Part shown: piece after piece, positions 35,006 to 48,200 of the stretch
How the letters are laid out: each line of letters begins with the position of its first letter
Position numbering within the stretch: position 1 is the stretch's first letter
Source: Lamellibrachia columna
Lineage: Eukaryota; Annelida; Polychaeta; Sabellida; Siboglinidae
Reading direction: 5' to 3'
Assembly (NCBI GenBank): GCA_963662155.1
Contig: OY759273.1
Location: 26,327,956 to 26,391,955, forward strand
Length of the DNA: 64,000 nucleotides
Notes under the pieces: model-generated
The model's input: the letters and a program-made list of their open reading frames with translations, nothing else
Told to the model about the DNA's origin: nothing
Database searches by the model: none
Position numbers and translations under genes: made by a program

Positions 35006-35140
35006 CTGCAGAGGTCTGTAATGTGTGTGCTATAAGGTGGACAATGGACCACGTCAGCGTTACAGAGTGTCCTTTGAGCATCGAGCAGATGACACAGTTG
35101 GTGACGTCCCCATCGTCAGGAGCCATTGCCACATTTATAG
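35006..35140 (+). CDS. MOCS2: MOCS2B exon 1 with intercistronic leader
   Basis: Acceptor gtgtag (exon from 35006) or gctgcag (from 35012); ATG 35044-35046; donor ATAG|GTTCGT in phase 1. Coding begins [19 protein letters not shown]. Both acceptors keep the same frame. Confidence 0.85.
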
Positions 35141-38100
35141 GTTCGTAAAACACGATACTGTGTGTTTATGGTAGATCTGAAAGAGTTTATTCGGAGTAAT
35201 TGATAGTTTTATTTGAGGGGTGATGTAGGGGTCAGGGAAACTGTCACTTATTTTGGTGACATTGTCAGATCCCAGGGACTCCCATCTTATTTAATTTTTT
35301 TTTAATCAGTGAAAAATCCACGTGATTTCTTACTTTTTCATGAACTAGCGCTAAAAAGTGATATTTTCAAGTAAAAAATCTGTTTTTGCGCACTTGCATC
35401 AATTACAGGGCTACAATTATGATTTATTTATCAAATCATGTTTTTCGATACAATGAATCCATCAAAACTTTATATTTAAAAGCCCAAGACTGGCAACTTT
35501 CATGAAAATAGCATTTTTTTGGTATTTAAAAGTTGAATTTTAATGTCACACATTTAACACAAATCCCCCTCCCCCAATTTTTTATGTAATACCAAAATAT
35601 AAAAGACAGAAACTATTTAACTATAATATAAATATATGATATATATGATACGAAATATAAGTGTCACACATGTGTATGACACCTAATATCTATATACCAT
35701 GGTAAAATGTAATTTCACAAGCTTTTAGTAGTTATTTTTCACTTGAAATGTGCACTTTTTAGCCCTAGTTCACAAAACCACAGAAATCACATGAATATTT
35801 TCAAAAACAGTTGTATTTTCTTTCTCCTGACATTTGCCCATCAAATAAGATGGGTGTAGGTATATTTTGTAGCCCCGTAGATGGCAGCACTCGATCGGAA
35901 TCGGAATACTATAGGCAGATTAACCAATGGCAAAATATTATGAATTGATACAGCTTTATACAGAATTTCAAGTCAAAAATGCAGATTTGAAAAAGTGGCA
36001 GGTCTTGTATTGATGTTAGATGGGATCAGCAATTATTGAGGTATTGAAACATACGTAAAGATTTTTTATTGGTATGCAAATAATATTAGATCATCCAGTT
36101 CAAAACACGTCTGAAGAGTGACTCTCGTGAATATTTTATCTGTGTGCAGTCAACTGTGGCAAAGTCTTGCGCCTCTTCAATCAATATATCCCAGTTTGAA
36201 CGGCGGGCTCCTTTTGAACATGGACAGGAAACCAGCAGACGTAGATTACCATACTAAACCAAACATTTCACAGTCGTTACATGCCCAGGTGGTTTTGATG
36301 TCCATGTAGGCACAACTCGAGACGACTTCGACGGCAAGAAAGTAGTCCGGCTGGAATATGAGGCATATCAACCAATGGCAGAGCAACAGTTGAGGAAGAT
36401 CTGTGGTGAAGTCCGCAGCAAATGGCCAGCTGTGGAACGTATGGCTATTGCTCACAGAACAGGGTCAGTGATTTAGTGAGGGTACCTGGTTCTTTTGCTG
36501 GGATTCACCGTCTTCTCTTATCTTGTGGCACAAATGGTGACTAGATATTAAATTGCTGGGATAACAATAAAATATTGTCCTTACTTCTTTGGGTAGGATT
36601 GAATATGTTACTGGCATTGATAATGTCATGTTGAAAAATACATAATGTACCCAGTAGTAGAAATGGAGACTTTTATGAAAGAAAATTGGGAATTGGCAAG
36701 AAATTGCAAAATGGCAACATAATGTGAAATACAGTAGTAATAGACATTTGTTAAAGAAAATTGGGGAATGAAATTGTGCAAAGTTGATAGGTAATGTTTT
36801 ATTATAGATCTTTGATCATATTGCTTAGAGAAACCAACCTCTGATCTTTGCATCCCTTGGCCGTGTTATACTCTCCAGGGTATGCTGTACTCCCTGGGGC
36901 CATGATATGCATAGAGGGGGCATAATGTGCCTTCTGGGCACAGGGTTGAACTTTCAGTGGGCATTATATAACGCGAGAGCATGATACTAATATAATCTTT
37001 GTGGGCGTAATATGGACATAATAATGTATGTCTCCTTTTTTGTGAATACATTCATCACTTTTGCTTATGAAGAGGTGAGGTTTTCTTTCAACACAATGAT
37101 TTGACTAAGCCATCACCAACGCTGTACCCCTCACCCCTGGGGTAGACAGAACATCTTATTTAGTGTAATACGATTATCTGATTGCACCATTCATTGGCTA
37201 ATGGTTTAGTCAAGTCATTGCAACAAAGGACAAACTGATTACTAAAACAGATCTGGCTAGTTACTAATTTGAAACTTTATTATTTTAGTGTTGAGTTGAT
37301 AGTTCAGACTCCCACAACTGATTTAGCCCATCACGATTCATGTTGTTCGTTGGTGTTCAGATTTGCAGTGTGTGAATAGTTTAAGTAAAACATGCAGCTG
37401 ATCTACTAAAAGTAGAAAATCACCTAAAGGACTTTGATTGTTAGAACGGGTAACTTGCGAAAGTGTAAACAGCTATACATTATAGTGTATAAATCCAGAA
37501 AACTTTTGCCAATTATTCAGTTTTTACTGGACCCAGTCAGAAATAAATTAATAGTTTGTTCGATTTCACTAAAATTAATTAACAAATTTGTATAAAAAAT
37601 GTCATAGTGGACACCGCATAAGTTCAGATTTTTGCAAAATGCATCTGAAATAAGGCAAGTGGAAAGAGACTACCTGGAATAACCTGTGGCGCCCCCTGGT
37701 GCATAATATAATACTAACATAAAGGTGAAACCGCGTTAAGTTTTCAACGGGAATACAAAACATAATTCATGCGAATCTTTGCGATGAAACAATTGCATAT
37801 CTGTGCCAACACATGGTCAGTCGCATTCGAAGTTATCCAAAGGACAGTCGATTTTTGCGTTCCAATGCTAGCGTTGCGATTTCTGTTAATACTAGTAAGT
37901 GTAATTGTTGGTACAATGTATTCCTTGCTGAAACTAATTCTTTTCGACTTTCTAATTTCAAATACAAGTTATACTTTTGTTGACAATCGATCCCACGATG
38001 CATTGCATTTATACATGGATGCCATCTATTGACCAGAAACATGACATTCCTTGTAACGACGATCGAGACGGGACTTTTAGTGCACTACCCATGGCCTTGC

Positions 38101-40492
38101 TGTGATGAAGTATCAGTGTAGTTCAGTTACTTCTCTGATTCCAGACTGGTTCCCGTGGCGGAGTCAAGTGTCATCATCGCCATCTCATCGCCCCACCGCA
38201 GGGACGCCCTCGAGGGGGTGCAATATGCCATTGACGTACTGAAAGCCTCCGTGCCCATCTGGAAGAAAGTCAGTCTACTTTGTGTTCCTACTTTAACGAT
38301 CCTTTTCAGTATTTCCCCATGTATACGACAATTGCGGTGGGACACCTCACTGTTTTTTTCACCATCTTGCCTCATATATATAAAAGGTAATATATATTAT
38401 AAATACACAGAAAAGTACGTTTATTTCCAATGTGATCTCCGAGTTGTTTCTTGCTAACACTAATTTTTTATTTCTGTCCTCTTCTAACTTCAAGGGAAAA
38501 AGTTGAAACACCCCTTGGTGGTTCTTTTTTTACAAGTACTTTGTATTTATAACTCCTTGCCATAATTTTATCAAATGTATATCCATGTTTTTGGACCAAT
38601 AAAGGTATTATTATTATTAATATTGAAAAATGCACCATTTTGAAGCCAATGTTAAAAAATAAGGGCGCTTGCCCTGTCAACCCCCTGCGTGCACCCCACC
38701 ACCTTCCACATCATTTTGAAGCCAATGTTAAAAAATAAGGGCGCTTGCCCTGTCAACCCCCTGCGTGCACCCCACCACCTTCCACATCATTTTGAAGCCA
38801 ATGTTAAAAAATAAGGGCGCTTGCCCTGTCAACCCCCTGCGTGCACCCCACCACCTTCCACATCATTTTACCCAGGGGAAGCACTGTTTTTTACCATAGC
38901 CTGTTGACAGTTTGACAGCAAACTAACGGTCTGCCACCTTCACAACATATGGCACGTTTTGGTCTTCTAGACCAGCCGCCGTATTTGATAATTAGACTTA
39001 AGATATTGATAAGTTAACACTACTGAATGATAACGTTAATCAGTGATGAAACCCACATTTTTGCATGTAGATATAACTCTTTAAATAAGTTCATTTAAGA
39101 AGGTGTTTTAAGGTCTTGCTTATTAAAGAGCACCCACATACATTCCAAACCTGAGTAGAGTACACCTGTAAGACTGGTAACAGAAATCCGTAAGACCCAC
39201 AAATGAACCCGTATGCTTATCTACATCCACTGGTTTCCTGTGCATGCTCAAAAAGATCTTGCCATTCAAATTGGGATATACCGATTGAAGAGTCACAAGA
39301 CTTTGCCACAGTTGACTGCATACAGATCAAATATTCATGAGAGCCACTCTTCAGATGTGTTTTGAACTGGTGATCTGATATTGCAATAAAAAACCTTTTA
39401 CAAAACCATAAGACAGACAAATATTAGAAACACCCAGATGGCAAGTGGACAAGGAAGCCATTGGCTTATCGATGGTCCAACAATTTTTCACCTATGTGTA
39501 ACCCGCCCTTCTGCGATATGTCAATTTTGTTTTTAAACATATTCACAATCTATAGACAATGTGTTTCATTAATTTATTGTTGTCTGCACAAGTCCACCTT
39601 CACAACTGCAGAAGGAAGGTTTTTCCTCCACAGTCCAGTATTTTGTGCCATACCCGTAACTGCTTTAAGGGGAGACACCCCAGATAGAAATAGATAGATA
39701 GGGTTTATTTTTAAATTCCATAGCTAATGCAATTGTTTTCGCCCAAACTGTAGAGTGGGTCTCACTGAGTAAAATATATTGAAAATTGTTCTGACAGACC
39801 CTATGTCCATGGAAACAAACTAAGATGGCTGCCAAAATAGCATAGTTTGAAAACACTGTAACTCCTCCAAAAAATATTCAGACATCAATATAATTCTTTC
39901 AGTTTCTTATTTACAACACCTCATGTTATGCAACTATAAATATATATTTAATGTGTTGCCATTACTTCATGTTTTTAAATATAAATTTTTGGGGATAAAA
40001 AACTCACATTTTCCATTACGACTACCAAGATCACACTAAAATTATATATTAAACTAAAATATCTTTTCATAGTTACATAAAGAAGATAAAAAGGAGCACA
40101 ATAAATCAACTTCATTGGTGTAGCGTCATTATTACCAGAGATATGATGTCTCCTTATAGTTTTTTTTGCAAATGCCCATCATAGATTAAAAAACAGGATT
40201 AATTACATGAAAGAGGCATGCTTTATCCATGAATAAAACTGATTTAGAGGTATGTAATTGCTATATAAGTTAACTTTATAATAATTATAATAATACTTTA
40301 TAATACACTGTAATAAGTATACAAAGCTATCAGAATACAGTGGAAACACATTTTGAGTAATTTAAAAATAATTTCACCTGGGGTATCTCCCATTAACACG
40401 TCTTATTGTTCTGAACTATTTTTCAGGAGATCTATGAAGAAAGTGAAAGCAAATGGAAGGAAAACCGCGAATGCCCCTGGAGTGCACAGTAA
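35044..40492 (+). CDS. MOCS2: MOCS2B, molybdopterin synthase catalytic (large) subunit
   Basis: Exons 35044-35140, 36310-36463, 38145-38268 and 40427-40492 give 146 residues, all phases consistent. Marks of the MoaE family in order: [74 protein letters not shown]. The two Lys positions (LK and WKK) match the active-site lysines of MoaE. It converts cPMP to molybdopterin using sulfur from MOCS2A. The first coding exon starts at an acceptor at 35005 or 35011, so both subunits can come from one bicistronic mRNA. The frame upstream of this ATG is open to the acceptor and is the same frame as MOCS2A. The protein lacks the longer N-terminus of the vertebrate form. Confidence 0.95.
35141..36309. other. 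MOCS2 intron, no element recognised
   Basis: AT-rich, with an imperfect inverted repeat (cactttttagc / gctaaaaagtg around 35350 and 35755) that may be an old transposon; not assigned. Confidence 0.35.
36310..36463 (+). CDS. MOCS2: MOCS2B exon 2
   Basis: Acceptor tccatgtag, donor ACAGG|GTCAGT. Encodes [19 protein letters not shown] to AIAHRTG. 154 bases: phase 1 in, phase 2 out. Confidence 0.95.
36464..38144. other. MOCS2 intron, no gene seen
   Basis: Contains a possible end of the 15677 MITE family near 37312 (cacaactgatttagcccatc). An 87-codon frame at 37769-38032 lacks recognisable homology and is not called. Confidence 0.4.
38145..38268 (+). CDS. MOCS2: MOCS2B exon 3
   Basis: Acceptor gattccag, donor AAGAAA|GTCAGT. 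Encodes [19 protein letters not shown] to VPIWKK, with the catalytic lysines. Confidence 0.95.
38636..38863. repeat. 76-bp tandem repeat, three copies
   Basis: Copies start at 38636, 38712 and 38788 with cattttgaagccaatgttaa and are essentially identical. A few bases of a fourth follow at 38864. Confidence 0.95.
39438..39590 (-). mobile_element. 3' end fragment of the CR1/L2-like LINE (copy C)
   Basis: gcaagtggacaaggaagcca and ttggcttatcg match the 3' terminus of copies A, B and D in reverse orientation, followed by the gggttacacataggtg-type tail. The rest of 38870-40420 is intron with no other feature. Confidence 0.8.
40427..40492 (+). CDS. MOCS2: MOCS2B exon 4
   Basis: Acceptor tatttttcag, stop TAA at 40490. 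Encodes [21 protein letters not shown], the standard C-terminal end of the family. Confidence 0.93.
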   Translation, partial: EIYEESESKWKENRECPWSAQ

Positions 40493-41313
40493 CCATGGCA
40501 ACTGGAGTCAGCGGACACAGCTAAACTCAAATCAATGAATTCTTCCACACTAATGACAATTCAGCAATAGTACAGCAGATTTTTTTTACAAATTAACATC
40601 ATCTCGATAATGCACCATAGGAGAGATCTTTTATACTGATTGGAATGAAAGTTATATGGTGCTTATTTTGATCGTTTGAAGAAATCTAAACATTTTACAC
40701 TTAATTTCCTGGCAGACCTATTCAGAACAATGCCAATTCCACTTATGTAAGAAGCATTTACCAACGCTGCAATAAATGCATGAATATTTAGTTAATAAAA
40801 TTGCTAAACTAATTTGTATTACTACTAATAATAGCCGGTGAGTTTTGAACATGTCTCTAATGTGAATCCAGAGGTTTAACTGTGTGTGGTCACTGAATGA
40901 ATAAAGCAGAGAATTAACTAACACATTTCAGCACAAGTACATGCACTGTATGTCGAAACAACATTGAGGAAACACAATCATTGCACTACAAAAGAACATG
41001 AAGGATTATATAATTAAATATAAATCAACATTTATTGGTGTTTATGATATAGTCCTAGTGAAACAGTGATTAGGCGATACAAAGTATTTGTTTTACTCAT
41101 TATGTACAATGTTGTGTGCTTTTGTTTTGTGGCAAGACTATACACTGTGTACAGATTTTATTGCACAACAAATTGCGTGCACCTAAATTTATATGATTTA
41201 CAATGATTTACATAAATACAAGTTTACGATATAACAATATTTTCTGCACACGTGATGAGCAGTTGATTTGTGATATAAACCAGGATTATACATTGTGTAT
41301 GAATTTAAATAAA
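40493..41313 (+). other. MOCS2: Probable MOCS2 3' UTR
   Basis: Non-coding sequence after the MOCS2B stop, with AATAAA at 41308-41313. No exons of another gene are seen before the POLR3C stop at 42193. Confidence 0.4.
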
Positions 41314-41833
41314 ATATTTTCTGAAAAAAGAAGAGTTTCTCTATGTTGATGTCAATCGCACTGAGAGAAGGAAATAAATCTGACAGTCGTAGCCGGCCAG
41401 AATAGTTTTGTCATGGTTCTCTGTCAATAAGATATGCACAAAATCAAGCCAGTAACTCAACCAGACAGTTATGCAGTCATACGTGGAGACGTATTACAGC
41501 AGCAGCGCTAGGTCCTAATGTATGACTAATTACAATGTACAAGCAAAATGCTGTATTTCAACATAACTTCAAATCAGTATCCAAGTTCAACAACAAACGT
41601 GCCATATGGAGTCTGTAATTAACATCTACTGAATCAACTTTGGAAAACCTGTTAGTCCAGCATATTACATTTGTAATTGAAATATTTGATACATCTAGAG
41701 GAGTAACTGAAATGAAAAGTACTGTATTCGACCTAATAGTGTACAGTACACTTCAAAAAAATTGTGCCATGGAGAAATGTCAAGGAATCTGTACACCAAA
41801 ACTTGTTTCTCTAGACAATAAGGTAACTGTTTA

Positions 41834-41940
41834 ACACTAGTGGTGTCATTTGGTGACTAGTGTAGAACAACTGAAAAGTGGTGCCAACTGTTTAACACCA
41901 GGCTAATTAGGGCACGTGCGCTTAATAGGTAATTGTAATT
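41834..41940. repeat. Dispersed repeat, copy 1 (internally deleted)
   Basis: ggtgactagtgtagaacaac and tgaaaagtggtgccaactgt are shared with 53606-53790. Here the middle portion is missing, so the two halves (also gctaattagggcacgtgc) are joined. Confidence 0.7.
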
Positions 41941-42192
41941 AATTTTGTGTAATTGGACCTAACAGACACATCTTAAAAGTTCTCTACACTGGATCCTTAT
42001 AAATATAACCATGTAAGGCCACAAGTTTCGTTCACATTTCTGTAAATTTTACGTACCATTTTATGGCCGTGTGAGCGCCAATAATATAACGCCATAAGTT
42101 CTTTAAAAACATCCTGGGTATATTTCATAAAATGATGTCAGCGAGCACGGTGTGTTATGATTCAGCGAAACAGATGAGCTTGTTCCTTGCTG

Positions 42193-42271
42193 CTAGCTCA
42201 GTTTGTCATACTGCAGGTACGTCTGTAACACAAATATCGTCTCCTCCAGTTGCAGCTCGCTCTGTTCCAGT
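42193..42271 (-). CDS. POLR3C: POLR3C exon 15 (C-terminus)
   Basis: Acceptor tcgtttcag, stop TAG at 42195-42193. Encodes LEQSELQLEETIFVLQTYLQ then YDKLS, matching the family's final helix. Confidence 0.95.
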
Positions 42272-45200
42272 CTGAAACGACACGACAGACCCACACAATG
42301 TGTATTCACATAGACTGGACCAGCAGTTTTTTTAAGATTTCGCATACGGCTCCTCGCTTGAATACTATGATGCCATGCTCCCAACTAGTATATGAAATTG
42401 TTTACAAATGTGACAAATCTACGGTCCTGTCCCCAAAATATACAGTCCTGATTTGGTACGTCTGTAACATGAAAATCGCTGGATTGGACACAAGTCCGGC
42501 ACACAGTAACATTGTGCATTCAGGGTGTATGAATGCACACAGTAGATTAACTTCAGAGCCACCCACGCCCCCAGTTGTCCAATGGTCCGGTTTATTTTTA
42601 ATTACCTTTAAGTTTATATAATACTGCTATTATAAAAAAAAGGAAAGAGGGGTGCAACTTCCCGCAGGGGGGTCAACGAGGGGTCCATATGGCTTATTCG
42701 TTTAAGTCTGAGACTAAAAGAAGATTGCTGTAACATTTATTGTTTATGTTTTATGTTGAAAGTGCAACCACCATACGTTCAAAGGACTTTTTAATAGGTT
42801 CCCTGATCCTTCAATAACGTACCTGACCGTCACTGATCTGTATTGATCCTGGGCAAATACATTATTACTAGTGATTTATCACACACAAATGAATGGAAAT
42901 AATATGTATACTGTAGCACAAATTTAGAACATTTGTAGACTGTGTAAACTTTAAATAGAAACGTATGGCAGTTTAACAGTACGTACTTGTTGGTGATATG
43001 TTTGACTCGAGCCAGTTGCGCCCTTTCGCTCGGGGTGATCATTTCCTCGACCTCCGCCCTCTGGGAGGGATCAGCGCCGCTCTGCTCCAGTGAGGCAGCG
43101 ATTGCCTCCACACGCTGCTGCTTGTCCAGCAAACGCCTTGAAGACAGCCAAATGTTACCATGAATTTCACAGCAAATTAAATAATCACACATTTAAGGAA
43201 TGCATGGATGGATGTTTGACGGGAATTTACGTGGGAGATGTGAAATATTACTGCTCCTCAGTCTACTTGTCAATTGTGACAGCTGTGAATGCTTTTGAGC
43301 AATTCCCTCAAGTCTGATGAAATACAGGACCCACCAGTTACTGTTGGAATAAAGGGACCATCTCACAACTTACTTATTTTCTTTGGTTTCGTGTTCCCTC
43401 CGCATGATGAGGTTGAACATCGCCTGAAATCAAACACAAGAAATTTTCAAATGATGCCACAGAAGAAGTCTCCTGAAAATTGTTTTTCGAATTGCCTACA
43501 ATGATGCATACAAATTTAGAATTGCCTACAATGATGCATACAAATTTAGAATTGCCTACAATGATGCATATAAATTTAGAATTGCCTAAGATGCATACAA
43601 ATTTAGAATTTTTAGAATTGCCTACAATGATGCATACATGATAGCACAGGGCCCATATTCTCAAAAGACTTAATGATTTATAACTCAAGTTTTTTTTCCA
43701 TAAATATGTCGGAAAAACTGCCCCATGGGGTCACACACAGAATGTCTAACACCAAAATAATGTGGTGAATTTAAGATTATAACACAAGCCTGCAAGTCTT
43801 GACTTACATGGATTATGTAATAATATTCAGTACATCAACTAATATTTACCCAGATATTCCATATCACCGGGACAGTTTTGTTGCCATACTTATGGAAAAC
43901 TTAAGTTAAAAAATTTCCTTTTTTGGAATATAGGCCGAGGAACAAATGTCGGTTACATTCCACAAGTGACAATACATATGGAACTGAACACGTCTTAGTT
44001 TTTACATCAACCAATGAAATGTTATCAGCTGCTGCATCCAGGTCAGTTACTTTTTACAATGAGTAAATTGTGGCTGATTTCACAACTAATGTTCGACAAA
44101 TAATGTATTTTGGTTTGATCTGTTTACAACAGCAACATGCTTAGATTCAACTGTTGCTTAGCAACATGCCCATGTGACATAGCATGAAAGAACGAATAAT
44201 CTTGCTAATTAGTCATGTAATCATAAATAGTCACATGACCATTGATTAAGAATGTGAATCTGATCAGAAGACATATGGTTAACTTAACTACCATCTGATA
44301 CTGGCAGACTTGAAGGCATAAATTTTCATATTTCAGACAAATTCATACCAAGTGCATCAGAAATATCTTTACGGATTACATTAGTATATTCACAGGTGTT
44401 TAAATTATAAAAATTAAACATAATTTGTTGGATATAACACTCTCATACCAACAGCCATATTAGAGTCACTTAAAGCATACATTATGTTGTCGTTGATAAA
44501 CGACTTATTGTCCAACCATTTGTTGAGCAAACGTAAAATTGATCGGCCTATTAGCAACTAGACTTCACATGTAAACCTATTCACACGTGCCTATGAGAAC
44601 ACAGAAACAAAACATTCCAAAAACATACGACATAGTTGTTACTATTACAAGAGGCAAATCATCTTGGCAGCATGAGTGTACTGAAGTGGATTGTGATACA
44701 AATAAAATAATTTCAAAAATTGGCCCTGATCTGTCAGGTGAGCCATAACCTGCAGAATGCAAAGTATTGGGCTTGCATTCATTTTGCCACATAATTTGTG
44801 ACACAAATAAAATAAGTCAAAGTCTGATCGTTTGTTATTATAAAATCATAATTATTATATAACATCAACTATATCAATTCTAATACCTCAACTGCCCAAA
44901 TGTGTTTTAATGAACCACATTTTAAAACTTTTATTTGACTGTTATCTGTTTATAAATGTCAACACTGCCATTACGCATGCAATGTAAACACGATACTCCC
45001 CCCGAAATTAAATTAAAATTAAACAGATATTTATTAAGCACATCTGGGCAGCCAAAATGTTAGACCAGATACAACTTATATTATACAACACAAGTTTACT
45101 ATGAATGATCAGACTTCATATATTTTGGCAAAAACGTTATTTTATTACACTGAAAATAAACGATGGTGTGCTAACATCAGAACAACGTACTTTGTACGAC

Positions 45201-48200
45201 TGTTCAATGAGCATGCGAGCCACGTAGCTGAGGTTGACGGAGAAGAGGAAGAACGTTCTTGATGGTGCGTGGTCCGGCGTACGTGGCACTTCCTGCAAAC
45301 ACGGGGACAGACACATGGACGACAGAATGCTAAACGTAAATTTGTCGGAACAAATACGCGGTAATCAGGAACTAGATTGACGTAAATGGTTTACACCATT
45401 AAACAACATTCTTATAGTCACTGTACAAAATAGCATATATTTTGTAAAAATATTATGTTTTTGCAGTCCAAATAGTGCCGCGACGAGTGACAATGTAAAC
45501 TACTGATGCTCACTGTACAAAACGCCTCTGCAACGTCCACTACCATTACTAGCAACAAACATTACTAGCAACAAACATTACTAGCAACAAACATTACTAG
45601 CAACAAACATTACTAGCAACAAACATTACTAGCAACAAACATTACTAGCAACAAACATTACTAGCAACAAACATTACTAGCAACAAACATTACTAGCAAC
45701 AAACATTACTAGCAACAAACATTACTAGCAACAAACAAGTTGGGGTGCACGTTATACTTGGTAATATAGACATTATATCAGATTTGAACAAAATGTCATA
45801 CTTGATGGCGTATTATACATGGAAAATAACGCTAGATGGCACACGGCCAGAAGAGACATATGGCTGACACATTGACATATATACAGGATTACAGGTGACA
45901 GATAGGTGACACATAGCTAGGTAAGAGACATGTGCATGGCAGACTGACAAATAAACAGGTTACAGACACCTACTAGGTGACAAACAGACAGACAAACAAT
46001 TTGTTTATAATATATATGTTACTATTTTGTTTGTTATGTTACTGCACTTCAATATGAATACTGGTAGTGGCTATTTAATTTTAATTTGCTTAAATATTAA
46101 ATAAAGAAAGTTTCATATTCAGCATGCTCACCATCAGTTTTGAAGATGACATATAATTGCCAGTACTCAATAAAAAACTATTCAATTAAATAGCAGCAAT
46201 GTAATGCATATAATATATAATGCTAAGCCAAAACCTAATTGATTTACTGTATGCCATTAAATAAATAAATAAACTGATTATCAGTTTTGATTCAATACAG
46301 GGTTCCTTATCAGTTATCCAAACCTAAAAAAAACAGGTTACTTCATTCCCAGAATTATATGACAGCAACAGACCATGGTCTCCAATTAACCCTTCCCTTC
46401 TCATGAGTCATGATTATGAGTATCCTGTATAAGGTACTTCCTAACTAAAATCACTCACAGTTATGGTGACAAACTGTTCTCCAAACATCCGGTACAACAT
46501 GTCCTTGGCTTCCTTTGCAGGAATCATGGCAAACTCCTCAATCTGCAGGAGAAGAATAAATTAAACTGTCAGCAAAGCCAATGACTGCACTCGTCAGGGC
46601 CTCAATTCTAACAACGTCACAGTGCTAGACGTCTGACAGCTAAATGTTGCAGTATTAACAAGGTGAATGTCTAAATGTTGTCCGAATCATCTCAAGGACA
46701 ACAACATCAGTTTGAACGAAATTAAGTCAACGACATCATGGACTGAAAGTCAATGAGACGGGTGTTGATGTAAAAGAAACTATAAAGTGCGCTACATATT
46801 TCAGATACTACTTTTTATTCATTATAATTTGGCACAGAAGAAAGGGAAATTTTGTGTAATAGAGAAAAGAAAATGAAAGATTGTAGAACATAACAGTTAG
46901 GATCATAGGAGATAGTGAAATAAATCTTTTCACCACAGAGGAGAGAAAAGAAGACAGGTATGTACAGCATTGAACATAAAATAAGTGTGTACATCATTAG
47001 AAAGTGAAACAATTATCTACACCCATAGAAGGTGAAACAAATGCGTACGCTAAAAGAAAGTGAAATATACATGAGATGTAAGTGAGACTAGTCTATACAT
47101 CACCTGTTTCTGTTCCAACTGTTTTTTGAGCATCAGAAGCTTGAAGATTCGAAAATACTTTGATCCAAACCTGACGAACAATGAAATGTTTAAAAAGCAA
47201 ATGTGCCTATTATAATGTCACCAGCTACAACATCCACAAACAAACTTATTAGTTAACTACAATAACTACTCAATATTTTTTTCCATCAAGTAAGTTAAGT
47301 ACCAGGTAACTACACAGGTAAGTTAAGTAACTACACATGCAAGTTAAATGAATACATATGCCAGTTAAGTGAATACACATACAAGTTAAGTGAGTACACT
47401 TTAAGTTAAGTGACTACACATGTAAGCTATGTAACTACACATACGAGCTAAGTAACTACACATGTAAGCTAAGTAACTACACGTGTAAGCTAAGTAACTA
47501 CACATGTAAGTTAAGTACCTACACATGTAAGTTAAGTAACTACACATGTAAGTTAAGTAGTTACACATGTACCCTTCATTTACTCCAGAAACATGTTCAT
47601 TCTGGAATCCATGTGGTAACTTAATCAACAGCTGGAATGAAAAACGCAGTATAAACAAATGTTGTCATCTTTTAAATATATTTGAAAGCCCGTGGAAAAG
47701 ATGTCATTTAGCATCTGCTAGAATCATAGTTTGGCTGGCTACACCTTCTCATCATGAGCACTATGGATTTTGCTTATGTTTAATACAAAATGAAAGTGGT
47801 TTCATGGGGGCTGTTCTGTTTAGCATCATAGATTGAGGTATTTCCCCCAAAAAAACACTGTATATTTTCTCATAGTTCATAGGAAGCTGACTTTAAGCGC
47901 ATACAGACAGTTTTTTGTTAAGATGGCTGAAGTACCATCTAGCGACTATGAAGTTGCACAAATGTTGGTGTAATTCAAAGTTTCATGTGGGGGGGGGGGG
48001 TGCAGAGGCTAAATGACTTGTATAGTAGAGTATATCTATGCTTTGAGAAGGTGCCTAACTTGAAAGAATTTTTTTCAACCACTTTTTTTATTCAGTTAAT
48101 ACCTATTTCATATAATACCCACATGTCACATAAACAATGCATCTGGTCTGGATTAGTCCCACTGTGACACCTTCTCTCGAGTAACACATTTGTAACAAAA

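Noticed and set aside
37769..38032. 87-codon hydrophobic plus frame
   Set aside because: Lies in a MOCS2 intron, AT-driven hydrophobic residues, no splice or homology support.
47401..47658. Cys/Tyr repeat protein on the minus strand
   Set aside because: A 21-bp repeat read in frame; lies in a POLR3C intron.
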